A DNA stretch of 64,000 nt, from the NCBI GenBank assembly GCA_030562195.1, contig JAUJPP010000005.1, forward strand, positions 5,576,826 to 5,640,825, written 5' to 3'. The notes under the pieces are model-generated. The model did not search any database, had not been told where the DNA came from, and saw only the letters and a program-made list of their open reading frames with translations. The stretch is from Nipponacmea schrenckii. Taxonomy: Eukaryota > Mollusca > Gastropoda > Lottiidae. Below, piece by piece: positions 26,689-39,020 of the stretch; the stretch's first letter is position 1; each line of letters opens with the position of its first letter. The position numbers and the translations under genes were made by a program.

Positions 26689-29600
26689 CTAATTGTCCAT
26701 TTTCAAATTAGCTAATGTCTTCATATTTTCACTTTTTTCAAAATCAATCTCAGCGTAGGACAAAGGCTCTGCTCTTTCTTCCGCGGCTGACGCATGTCTG
26801 CTTTTTATTCTCGGAGAACGAACTCCGTCCTCACCAATGTTCTCAGATGACCCTAGGTCAAGTTTCGCATAATTCAAGCATTCCTCATTACCCGACAAAG
26901 TAGTGGAAGTGTTTGTTGCTATGGGAACATTAACAGATAAATTGCACATTGAAGAGACAATACTCGAAGGTGACCCCATAGAGGTCAAAGTTTTAACGTC
27001 TGCTCCACCCGTAGAGGTCACGCTACTATTTGACCCCTGTTTTGTTTGAACCTTAATATTTGGAGTCTGGAAGTTCATTTGTTCGTAACCACTCAAATCT
27101 GATAGACTATGACGTGCAGGAATCTTGGTATCCTTGACAACACTGCCATCTTGACTTGATGACAGACTATTACTACTTCCCTTTTTCTGAATCGAGGATT
27201 TCACTACTTTTTTTGAAGTTCCGTCCTCCACAGAAATAATACATGGGGGGTTGATTGGAACAGGAATTGGAGTTGTCATGGCAACACTTTTTTCCATTTT
27301 CTCCGTTAACAAGTAATCGTCTGTTACTAAAGTTGGTTTTGTTTCCTCGACAGGTTTCGGATTTTCTTTATTCATGGATTTCGCAGGAACAGTGATAGAT
27401 TTTTGTTTCACATTTTGAGTTTTTGAATTATTTTGTTTGTTTTTTCGGTTCACTGAAGCTGCAGGCTCAAAATTTAAATATTCGTTTTCATCTTTGCCAG
27501 GCGTGGGGACATTCTTGGATTTCACTTTTTTGTTAGTTTTTAAAACTAAGGGGGTATTTCCAAAATAAGATTTTTGAACCACCATTTGACTAGCAACAGG
27601 AGAGCTTTTGCCATTTTCGTTATTCTTACCAGGCGCATAACCCATATATTCAGAGTTATCCCCCTTTTCCTCTGGTTTGCCGCCAATATTCCCAGGCTCA
27701 AACCCCATATATTCCGAGCTATCTCCATTTTCAGAAAGTTTTGGCGCCAAGTTGTCAGAAGTGTTCACACCAATTTGTCCAGGAGAGAAACCAATGTAGT
27801 CTGAACTTTCTACTGATTTGTTTGAAGACTTGGACTCCCGTCTGCTTGAAGATTGATCACTATGACTACCTATAGATTCACGTTTGGGATTAGAATGTTG
27901 GCGTTGATGAGACACCAAATTGGAATTTGGGTCCAGTGATTTTGTAGCCATGGGAGAGAATTCTATATATTCATCGTTTTTATCAATCTGAGACTGCTCT
28001 TGATGTGAAGAAAACCATTGGCCGGATTTCGGAAGATGGCTGCTTTTACGTCTCGGATCTTTTCTGATTGGTCGTTCACCCACGTGTCTGAAAGACTCAC
28101 TCATTGGACGATGAGTTGCCTTTTTCGAGCCAATAGTTGAACTTGTATTACTGGCGTTTGTTGTGACTTTTGGTTCATACATGACATACGACTCTAAATT
28201 TTCAGACGATGAAGATCGCGAGTCTTTGTCAGATTTCCGTGACTCGTTTGATGTTTGGCTCGAAGACATATCCATATTCATATACAAGTCTGCTTTATTA
28301 TCCTTCATTTCATTTAGAGAAGAGGTTGATGTTTTATGCATCACGTCTGCGCTGTGGGATTTCTTTGACGATATTTCACTTACTGGCATAATACGATGAG
28401 ACGTTCCGGAGCTAAACGAACCTGACCTCTCCTGCATTACTTTCTCTCGAGTCTTGTTAAAATTGCCGCTAAACGACCCTGACCTTTCTTGAGGCAGACG
28501 ACAATGGCTTGGTGATGAACTTCTGTTGCCGAGTGTCATATCGACGTATCCATTTGGTTTCTGTCCAGAAACATAAGACGGTTGAGGTGAAGGTGTTTTC
28601 CGCTTATCAATCGACATATCTAAATAATCCGTGCTTAACAATGATGATGTTTTCGCTCGGACTTCCCGAGATAGTTTCCGTAGCGACTCACTGGAAGACA
28701 TCTTTAAAGAATCAGTGGATCCTTGACACGAACTCATTGACTGTCTTAATTCTTCGGAAGTTGTACGAGCTGATTCGAAAGCTTTTGTCCGAAAAACCCT
28801 GGCTTGTTGTCCATGACTAGAGGAACGAGGGCGATGTCCGTGGACCTGTTGAAGTGTTTTATTTCCGTAGCTTGACGAACGAGGTCGGTAACTAAAACTG
28901 TCGCTAGCCGTTCTAGGTCGATAAAAATCAATCTCCATGAACGATTCTGAGTCGTCAGATCTCATTGAGGTACTGAGAGGACTAGCGCTAGGTGTGGGAG
29001 AGTCCATGTGTATTTTACGATTAGGAATCAAATGAGGAGCACTACAACTTCGACCTTTATCTGCCACCCCTTTATTAATAGTCATGTCCAAATATCCTGA
29101 ATTCTTATTGGCTGCACTGACTGGAGGCTTGCTACCCAATGAATACGTCCTCTTAGGAAAGTCAGAGGTATCCTCGGCCAGCATGCAGACGGCAGGCTCA
29201 GGTTTAAGATGGTCACTAGAGAATGAACTCTGCCCGGCAGACGTTGGTGACATGGGCAGATAACCCTCATTACCTGAAATGACACAAAATAATGATTGTT
29301 ATTTAGACCTGTTGGGTTGGAATGGTACAATAATATATAATAGATCACGAAAGCCCTGTCTAAGATGGAGATTCAGGTAACTGGACGAAACTTTTAGTAC
29401 CGTAGTAATAATAATAATAATAATAATTGACACAGAGGTAAAAGGTCATATTCCAAGTGATTCATTAAGCAAGAATTTTCAACACAAAAAACGGTACTTA
29501 CTTCCACCTTCAGTTACAGTAGGTAAATGTGACGTGTGACATGTCATGTCCTTATATAGAACCTCAGGTGGACCTCTAATAGGTATGGGTGAGGAGGCAG

Positions 29601-32600
29601 GGGGTCGCCCTAAAGACATATTTAAATAACCTTCATTGGGAGGTACAACAGAAGGGCTGACGTCTCCACCTGGAAAGAAGATAAACACAAATTAATCACA
29701 TGTTCAGCAGCCATTTTTGAAAAAAAAAATATCAAAACTGTTGCAAAAGTGCTTGTGTCCCTACACCCTACCTGGGTTGAATTGATCGGTAACTTACTTG
29801 ATCTTTGTGGCCGTGCAGACATGTCCATATAGCTACTGACTGAATTAGTATTATGATTGACAGCTGGGGGTGTGGCTGACCCTGGATTCATGACCATATA
29901 TGTACTCAAAGATCCGCCTTCTTCTTCAGGTGACAGTTTTAAATGCTCTGTAATAGAATAAATAAGCAAGGGTTGATGAAAAAAAGGCCTATGCCGTACT
30001 TTTCAAGAGGCTTGATGGGTAATACCCCCTTCCCCACCCTCTTATAAAATCTCCTCTCCCTAAACTACAGTACTTAAAATAGCAAAGGACCAACACCATC
30101 CAGTACACAATGATAGAAACTGTGCCATGACCGAGGCAAGAAATTCAAAAATAAGGGAAAACTTGTTGGACAGGAGCAGAACGAAAACGTACCTTGAAGT
30201 TGACTAGGCGAAGAGGGCAATGAGGTAAAATCTAGAGAAGCTTGACCACTTCCCTCTTCACTGATCACATCCACTGACTCATTGATACCACTGAAATCAA
30301 AACCAAATATCTCAGAACTAACGCTAGATTAAACCCAGGACTTTCAAGTTAGAGAGCAAGTGTCTAACTCACTCAGTCATTGTAGCTCCTCAGAAGTTAA
30401 TATTTCCACCTTTGCCGAGAATGAACCCTAGACCCTCAGGTAAAATAGCAAGCATCTAACTCACTGAGCCACCACAGCTCCAGGAGAATTTATCTCGACC
30501 TTTGCTGGGACTGAATTCACTGAAACCTGGACCCTCAGGTTAGAAAGAAATTTGTGAGCTTAGGTCAAATATTTCTATAAATGAGAAACCAACCTGAAAT
30601 AATCGAAATCTTCATCCAGTTTACTTCTGCGTGACGCTCTCGATTCCGCGCTGTCGGATCTTAACCTATGACCTGGATAATCTAAATTACTGGAATTACA
30701 AAAACAAAAGAAAAGAAATTAACGATGGTATTAGAATTTTCATTTCAATATTCTTTTGTAGCAGATACACTGTCTTCATTAGTCCATTAGGTGTAGAAGA
30801 GTAGGACGTAAAACTCCATTCATTTCATTTCATTGGTAACAGATACAACTTTGAATACAAAATAACAAGTGACATGATTATGAAAGGTACTTACAATAAT
30901 GGACTAGTACTTGGTAGAGTGTTATACTGTCCTGGTACAGAAATAGAGACATTGGGACTACAGGATACCGGCCGTTTATCACTTGGTTTACTCCGTATTC
31001 GACTAGGACTGAAAAATACACACGATAAAACTTGTTATAGGATACACTGTAATAGAAGCACTGGTATGGGTCACATGTATTAAGGCTGATAGGATATACT
31101 CTGCAATAGAAGCACTGGTATGGGTCACATGTATTAAGGCTGATAGGATATACTCTGCAATAGAAGCACTGGTATGGGTCACATGTATTAAGGCTGATAG
31201 GATATACTCTGCAATAGAAGCACTGGTATGGGTCACATGTATTAAGGCTGATAGGATATACTCTGCAATAGAAGCACTGGTATGGGTGTCATGTATTAAG
31301 GCTCATAGGAGATACTCTGCAATAGAAGCACTGGTATGGGTCACATGTATTAAGGCTGATAGGATATACTCTGCAATAGAAGCACTGGTATGGGTCACAT
31401 GTATTAAGGCTCATAGGAGATACTCTGCAATAGAAGCACTGTCAGAGGATATATTTAGGATGTTACAGGAGATACTCTTCAATAGAAGAACTGGCCTAGG
31501 CCACGTATATGAAGTGTTACAGTAGCCACTGAGATATAGAAGGTGTGGATTTTAGCAGAGTGATTTTTCCCCAGAATTTATCACTGACTATTTTCAATTT
31601 AAAAATAGACTGACCTGTCACAGGCACCGAAAGTGTTGGTTCGAGCTCGGGAAGGATCAGTTGATCGTTGCGTTATAGTAGAATTGATCGTCCCTGATCT
31701 GGTTCTTTCTTTTATCTTTAAATCTATCTCCACAACACCTGACGCTGCTTTCATACACCTGTAAATACATCATAGGTAGAAATACACAGGACTTCCCTAA
31801 CAAGCACAAGGTGTTTGAGATGAGTGAGGATGTCTGGATGATAAGAGATTACAAGGATAACAACATAGTTCATAGTTAAGGATCCTTTCTACCAGCTAGT
31901 CCTACGTCAAACCTCTTGGCAATGTTTTTAAAAAGATAACAACTTAGGTTCACAAGGATCCTATCTACCAGTGAAACTTCTTGGCAATAACTTTATGAAG
32001 ATAACAACTTAGGTTCATAGGGATCCTTTCTACCAGCTGATCTTTGGCCAAACCTCTCGTCAATGATTTTTTCTGGATTATATGTACCAATTTACAGCTG
32101 GGTCAACAAACAGATATGGTTTAAAGAAGCCTAGATAAAAACAAAATGACCACTTACTGGAAAATACAATCATGCATGGTATGAGCAGTACTGGAATCTT
32201 CCACTTGCATCCAGAGTTCTCCAGGACCCGTAGACGCCATGCTTCCAACTTCCATTCGGAATAAACAATCACTGATACCCAGAGACCGAACTGTAGCTAA
32301 CTGTAATACACAAAAAATCAAGGATTTACTCTAGCTTAGCAACCTAATGACAAGTACCATACTGTAGATTACTAGATTGAAATGGTGTTAGCTTTCAGGG
32401 AAAGGGAGGGTTTGATTTTCCCTACTGTACAGGCCTAGGGTTGAACATAGGAAAATATCTACCAGCTGGTCCTGGCCTATTATTTTCTGGTAACATTTTA
32501 CAAGCTGGATAAAGAGGAGAGTTCAAACAATGATGTGTAGTCAGTAACAAAGTGGAAACCTTACCAATGTGATGTTTGTGAGTACAATTTCAGTCAGAAA

Positions 32601-35600
32601 ACATGACATTGACAAGCTTCCCCAATATGTTTATCTTTCTGTGCTGACAGTGATTGCATTTCAGAAACACTTGTCAGCAGTATGAGATGAGCTGTAGTCA
32701 ATACATGCTTATTAGAAAGATGACCACCATTACTGGGACATGCTCCTGATGAGGATTATGTATCCAAAACACATATCAGCAGCATGTGGAGAGCTCTAGT
32801 CAATAAGCTTACATGTTCTTACTGAAACTTGCTCCTGATGAGGATTGCGTATCCTAAACACATATAAGCAGTATGAAATGAGCTCTTGTCAATTAAAAAT
32901 ACTTCAGTCTGACCTACCTGAAAGACGTATATGGGCCTGTCTGTATTCAGCTTTACGATACAGATATTTTGGGAAGATAAACACAAGCGATGACAGCCCC
33001 GAAGATGTTTATGTTCAGGACTTAAAGCCAATCCTTTTGCTTTGATATTAACCTGCCAAACATGCTCTGAAATATACAACATATATTGAACTTGTACTGT
33101 TTATAGGACATAGATAAATAGGCATAGGCAAAGATATCTTTATCATTAATAAGTACACACTTTATTACCTTTCTAATACCACGGATATCCGTTAATTCAG
33201 CAATTTGTGAAGAATTATATTATGAACTGTATGGGTTTATTCAACAGTTCCATAGGATTGTCATCTTCATAATATCAAGGTATCACAGACAGTGTCTTAT
33301 ATCTGATACCATAAGCCACCTCTCTTGCATCTTCACAATGTCAAGTTATTACAAACAGTGTCTTATACCTTGACAGCAATAACCACCTTTCTTGTATAAC
33401 GCATGTTTGTAAAAGCAGCAGTTTGATTGATGGCTTCAATCAAGCCATTACTTTTCCAGTCTCTCTGTTGAAAGCTCTTGCTGTTCCTCTGGCATGATAT
33501 ACAGATGACATCTTAACATATTTAACAGTCTCTCCACTGAACAGAAGCAATCAAACTACTCACCGAAATGTTCTCTATTTTCATCATGATACACGTATTG
33601 AAGTTGATATTCTAATAATACTGCTAGCCATTCATCTTGCTCCGTTTTATTCTCTGCCAGGACCGTGAAACAATCGTCTTTAGTGTAGAGAGCAATGGCG
33701 TAGTTGTGTTTTCGGTCAACCCGTTTGTTGATATTAAAACATGTGTGAAGATCAATGGATCGTTTTGGAGCTTGATTTAGGTTGAATTTCTTCTCAGAGT
33801 CGTAATATTCTAGTCGAGCTGGCCCGCTACTACTTGTACCACGTAATACAAAAAACTTCTTCTTCATAGTCTGAAAGTTATCAAATATCAATTCAATTAA
33901 ATGGAGTTTTACTTCCTACTGTTCTTTACCTTATTATTTTAATGAAATGGAGTTTTACTTCCTACTGTTCTATATCTTTCTTTTGTTAATGAAATGGAGT
34001 TTTACATCCTACTATTCTGTATCTTTCTATGGTAGGTTTTCATTAATGAAATAGAGTTTCATATCCTACAGTTCTATATTCAATTACTATATTAAAATGG
34101 GAGTTTTACATCCTACTGTTCTGTATCTTATTTATATGTGAATGAAATGGAGTTTTACATCCTATTTTAAGACAATTATATATTATGACAATAGGACATC
34201 GTGACATTAAAAAACAAGAAATTTTTTAATATTTCTCACAGAAAATAATCTATTTATATTGTATAGAATTATAATTCCTGATTAACCAGCGACGTCATTC
34301 ACACTGATTTTAACCGTGTTTTGAAAAGGTGATGTAAAACTATTATTCATCTGAGATTAAAGACCAAAAACAATCAATATGTTAGGTTGTTACACTGTGT
34401 TTATGTGAAGACTTACTACGACCTTGAGGCTTCACCTATTATAGTCGTGTTCAGGAATAAAAACAACATAAACAACTACCTACTCATGCATCCAGACCGT
34501 TCCTTATTACCTGTATACTCATTCATCATCTTATTAGTGTCCTTACAACTTCATTAGTCATGTTTTATTTACTGAATAATCAGTTTTAAAATAGTTCTAT
34601 TAGTCTCGGAATGAATTTATGTTGATAAAAACATACCACACATTAATATTAATATCCACTGAGGGCAACGTTTGCTTAAATGGAGTTTTACATCCTACTC
34701 TTCTGTAGCTTATTGGTCCAATAGTGTTACTTTGTACTGTTCGGTATCTTATTAGACTAATGAAATGAAACAGAGTTTTACATCCCACTCTTCTGTGTCT
34801 TATTGGACTAATGAAATGAAACAGAGTTTTACATCCCACTCTTCTGTATCTTATTGGACTAATGAAATAAGTGTTACTTTGTACTGTTCTGTGTCTTATT
34901 GGACTAATGAAATGAAATAGAGTTTTATATCCTACTGTATGTATCTTATTGGATTAATGACATTAAACAGAGTTTTATATCCTACTGTTCTATATCTTAT
35001 TTGTCTAATGAAATGAAATGGAGTTTTACATCAAGGACAAATAATATGGACAAATAAAAAGAATATCATCATGATTTATCAGTCTAATAATTTTGTTTAC
35101 AAGAAAAGTGTTGTGTTATCAGAGTAGGTCAAAGGACTCCGACCCTGTATCAGAGAAACTGATACTGTAACAATACTTGTTTTCTTCTGTGTCTTAAAGC
35201 TTATGAATTTATAACATATTTCAATATATAACAGTCAAATCAAATAAATGTTTTTTGTTGCCTTGTACCTAGAAAAAAAAGTTAGAAATATATAATTTGT
35301 AATAAAACTAGTACCGTATTTCTCTATGTAAAATTCTACGACAAATTGTTAAGATGCTTTGAGAAAAAGAGTCAAGTACCGGTACCTTAAAAAATGTATT
35401 GTACAGTACGGTACTACAATATATATTCCAAAAATTTTTGTGACAAAAAAAAAGAACCTGGACCATTTGAGAATAATTGGACTGATTTTATTGATAAAAA
35501 TAAGGATTGCCCTACTTGTAAAGATATTTTTGTGAACACCTGTTTTGAATAACAATATGGTATCTTATCTAACAAAGAATTCATCAACAAAAACATGAGG

Positions 35601-36700
35601 TAAACAAATTTGTGATAAACAGTACGGTATATTTTCTATTAAAAATTCATAACAGAATTTTCCAAACACTCCCTTCCCATTCTGCTGTTTACACATTTTC
35701 CCAGTTAAATTTACCTAATTATTGAATTAAGAGACTCCCCTTAAACAATCAACTGGGCTAAAAATATAGGACTAAATAACAAAACCACAATGTTTCTACA
35801 AATTACATTGTCATCATCAGTTTAAATAGTATTCTACTCGAGTTTTATTGTACACAATGTTTCTACAATTTACATTGTCATCACCAGTTTAAATGGTATA
35901 CAGTACAACTGTGTTTGAAATTATCCGTCCTGCACCCTACATTTTACACATAATTCAAATTATCATGAAATTAGACCTCGAATGATATTTATGTCATTTA
36001 AACCAGCTATTTTAACCTACTGTAACCTCACTAATATAATAATTATAGAGTTTAATATATCCACGTTAAATAACTCTGATTATCACAGCAGTAACTAGGC
36101 TTTATAACATGTTACCCTGTCCTGCTTCATAGTTATAATTGGTAAAATAAACTTTGTTTATGGTCAAAGTGCACAGGTCAATAGTATATTTTTATAGAGA
36201 GTTTACATAATTAGGATTGTTATCTGTACTTATTATTTGGGTTCGTCAACTCAGCATCACTTTCAGAGAGTACCAATTAATAGTATCAGCTATAGGTAGA
36301 AGGTGAATGCCAGTTTAGGCTGAGTTTTGGAAGTACTAGCACAACCATCAGAATTTATTTTACCGGTACCGGTACCTTGAGGATTCGTAACCACGGCACC
36401 TTAAGCCTGAACAGTTGACAAATTTTACTTGATACCAATATGTCAGTGACTCTACAGGTCGACTGATCGCATTCTTGAACTCAATGGCCTAGGAGACGAT
36501 TCACTGCGTCACCAAATGACCTATATTGTCAGATCAGCCTACCTTTAGTTTCAGGGGGTTCACATACCTGGTAATTTATTACTAATGATCTAAATACTCA
36601 CCTTCAATTTCCGTAGAGAACCTTTCTTCTTAATGTCAGAACCAGGCCTTTCGAATGTTCGTTGGCCATGGTGAATTGGCAACGCCTCAAAGTCGGACAT
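26689..36700 (-). CDS. IRS: Insulin receptor substrate (IRS1/2/4 family)
   Basis: Eleven coding exons: 36700-36602, 33870-33564, 33066-32918, 32300-32158, 31758-31615, 31008-30895, 30689-30594, 30290-30193, 29947-29798, 29669-29502 and 29273-26689. They join in frame to 1350 residues. IRS proteins are cytosolic adaptors that dock on insulin/IGF receptors and recruit PI3-kinase. The N-terminal PH domain spans about 20-130 (KKKGSLRKLK, KKKFFVLRG, YAIALYTKDDCFTVLAE). The PTB domain spans about 136-240 (HVWQVNIKAKGL, NICIVKLNTDRP, GPGELWMQVEDS). The tail has ten YxxM PI3K sites (YMVM, YMDM, YLNM, YKDM, YLPM, YLDM twice, YVDM, YMNM, YEQM). It also has a separate series of YxxF/Y motifs (YIEF, YIGF, YMGF, YMGY, YLNF). 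The C-terminus carries NYAKLDL and SYAEIDF, like the SHP2 sites of vertebrate IRS1. The first coding intron is 2.7 kb and full of minisatellites. Confidence 0.96.
30340..30555 (-). mobile_element. tRNA-derived SINE-like element, about two tandem heads, in an IRS intron
   Basis: On the minus strand the block reads TGGCTCAGTGAGTTAGATG, a good tRNA A-box, and about 40 bases later GGGTTCATTC, a B-box-like sequence. The arrangement recurs with a period of roughly 92-100 bases. This is the layout of a pol III promoter from a tRNA-derived SINE. No target-site duplication or clear tail was identified by eye. Confidence 0.6.
31065..31445. repeat. 54-bp tandem repeat in an IRS intron
   Basis: About seven copies of a 54-base unit around 'gcaatagaagcactggtatg' and 'gtcacatgtattaagg'. 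The period is 18 codons, giving false open frames on both strands. Confidence 0.92.
31843..32070. repeat. Diverged copies of the GGATCC..ACCAGCTGGTCC repeat family
   Basis: Three units resembling those at 24.2 and 61.5 kb ('ggatcctttctaccagct', 'ataacaacttaggttc'), inside an IRS intron. A further fragment lies near 32455-32475. Confidence 0.8.
32630..32890. repeat. Short imperfect tandem repeat, CTCCTGATGAGGATT family
   Basis: Two to three diverged units in an IRS intron share 'gctcctgatgaggattatg' and 'aaacacatatcagcagcatg'. A related fragment occurs at about 53730-53770 in a PI4KB intron, so the family is dispersed. Confidence 0.65.
33895..34165. repeat. Diverged tandem copies of the GGAGTTTTACATCCTAC family
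   Basis: About five units with 'atggagttttacatccta' and variants, in the first coding intron of IRS. This is the family that forms the regular 60-bp array at 59.4-60.1 kb. Confidence 0.85.
34675..35035. repeat. Second diverged array of the GGAGTTTTACATCCTAC family
   Basis: About six units of 50-60 bases with 'gagttttacatcccactc' and 'cttattggactaatgaaat'. It is in the same intron as the preceding array. Confidence 0.85.
35785..35895. repeat. Direct duplication of about 70 bp
   Basis: Two successive copies containing 'acaatgtttctacaa', 'ttacattgtcatcatcag' and 'tttaaatagtat', in the first coding intron of IRS. Confidence 0.75.
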
Positions 36701-39020
36701 CTTGAGTTCTTTTTTAACTCTTCAATCACAGAGATCAGAAAACAATATCACTGTATATTTTGTTGACAAGGATTATCTTCGCGATGTCCGAAACAACGGT
36801 TTCCATCTCAACACATCAGTAAGCTTACACTTCTTGTACCAATTAACATTTGTTCCATAAATTTCGAATAAACTCACAATCAATTTCAGAATCTAAAAGT
36901 CGACTGGTACCATGAGAGGACTCAATAGTGAAGTGAAAAAAAAACAGGAAAACAAATTTTCGTTTTCCATTCACAGCGACTTCAAACTACACAACTTGTT
37001 TGGTTGAGTTCCAGATGTTTCAATATTCAAATCAGCTGTTTTAATCTCTCCACTATAACCATGTGTTATAAACAGTTCATTCTTCTCAGTTTCAGTAAAA
37101 ATAGGCTTGGCTCTAGTGTAGATAGGAAGTTTTTCTGATTAAAAACAAACTGATTAACACCTTCAGATCCTCGACACCTGTGATGTCAACAAGTCAATAA
37201 TAACCATCCTTTTTAACCACAAATATGGTCATTACACTAATTATAGGAAATTCAAATTCGTTCCTAAAATAGACTTGGGCTTTGCTGAGATATTAATACT
37301 TCTCCTGTTATTTGAGTCTAGAAAGTGTCGCCGTATAATATGACCTCGAATCAAAGCTAAGATGCTTCCAATTCTCAAATACAATCACTGATTATTATAT
37401 GGATGCTTGAAAACAAGTGTAGAATTACGTGAAAAATAATTCACTCTGTTAAAAAAAACACCTGTCTTTGCGTCAACTAAACGCTGAAAGACGAGCTAGA
37501 AATGTCTACGACTTGGCAAATTCCTCAGGAATTAAACCCCATTCATATCCTCCCATGCATATCTGAGTGATCAACGCACATGCAATTGAGATAGTCAACA
37601 AAAAACAAATAACAGTCTACAAATTCAAGGACACTATTCACTTAGACGCCATTTTTTGGATCACGTGGTTTTGGTTTCACGTAAACAAGTTCTGCGCAGA
37701 CTCAATCAAAGGTCAATCGGTGCAGTGTTGACATTTCAATGGAGAGCCGTTGTTAAAATATGAAATTTTTCACGAACGGTATTCATTTTCTCCATACCTC
37801 TTTTTATTTTTAATAAATAAATCGACAAACGACATAAAATTGACACCTCCACACCCCAAAGAAAAACCCACTCAAAGCTAATTTAACACTAGTTTAAGGA
37901 AATAAACATATGCCTACGTCAGTCTCAGTTTTTGGCGATACTTTTCTACGCATCTCTATTACGTCCAGGCTTTACATACGAAACATCAACCAACGCCCGC
38001 CCACTTCTCTCCTATATATTACCCCTTATACAATATTTGGACAACTTTCAATCCCATTGCTTCATTCAAGAGCATAGCCCACTCCATTGCCCCCCCCCCC
38101 CCGATATATGACTTGCCCCTTCAGATATATTACTTGCCCTTCCAGATATATTACTTGACTTGCCCCTCTAGATATATTACTTGCCCTCCAGATATATTAC
38201 TAGCCCTCCAGATATATTACTTGCCCCTCCAGATATATTACTAGCTCCTCCCCCTCCCCGGATATATATATATATAACTCGCCTCTCCATTTATATTTTA
38301 CATGCCCTACATCCCCTACACATATCATATATTACACGCCCCCCCCCCCCAGATATATAACATGTCCCTACAGTTATATTCCACACCCCCCCCCCCCAGA
38401 TAAAATATAACATGCGCCTACAGTTATATTATTTGCCCCTCATAACTATCAACTCTGATAATGGGCCTATACGCATGTTTCTAAATTAATGTTCTTCCAT
38501 GTTATCGACACCTTCATATCCGTCGCAAGCGGATACAATACAGAACAGACCGATCACACGCGTCATAAACATTCGACATGTTTACATTGCGTACTTCCTT
38601 GTAGCCAGGACGACGTGATATTAAAAACATAAACAACAATTTCAAGACGTTTTATTTTGTTCATAATAGACTTTTGAAATTATCCAAACATTCAAGAAAT
38701 ACCCATTTAGCCCCCACCCCCAGAAAAAAGGAAGATAATATAATTATATAGGGAACAAAATCGCACATTTTCAATTACGGCACCTTCTTAAGATTTCGGA
38801 CAACGAAATCACAAAAATCAAATCTAAAAGTGTAAACATCGGCTCAGACCAGCTCTCTACAATCTAATGCCCCTCCCTTTCTCTCCCCTCTCTCTACCCC
38901 GGCCCCATATTCTAAATATTGTAGTTAAGATTATCAAAATTTATCAAACTACACAAATTCCAAATTAAACAGACAATTTCGGACTACTGGAGAAGTCGCA
39001 TTCTGAACTTAATTCCATAT
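36701..39020. other. Upstream region of IRS with low-complexity tracts
   Basis: Contains the presumed IRS promoter and any non-coding 5' exon. GTAAACAA at 37681-37688 is a FOXO-type site, next to a TGCGCA. From about 38085 to 38450 there are repeats of 'agatatattacttgcccct' and poly-C runs. No supported coding gene. Confidence 0.45.
38095..38450. repeat. Degenerate ~22-bp repeat (AGATATATTACTTGCCCCT) with poly-C runs
   Basis: Ten or more imperfect units separated by runs of 8-14 C residues. It is a simple-sequence region about 1.5 kb upstream of the IRS start codon. Confidence 0.8.
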
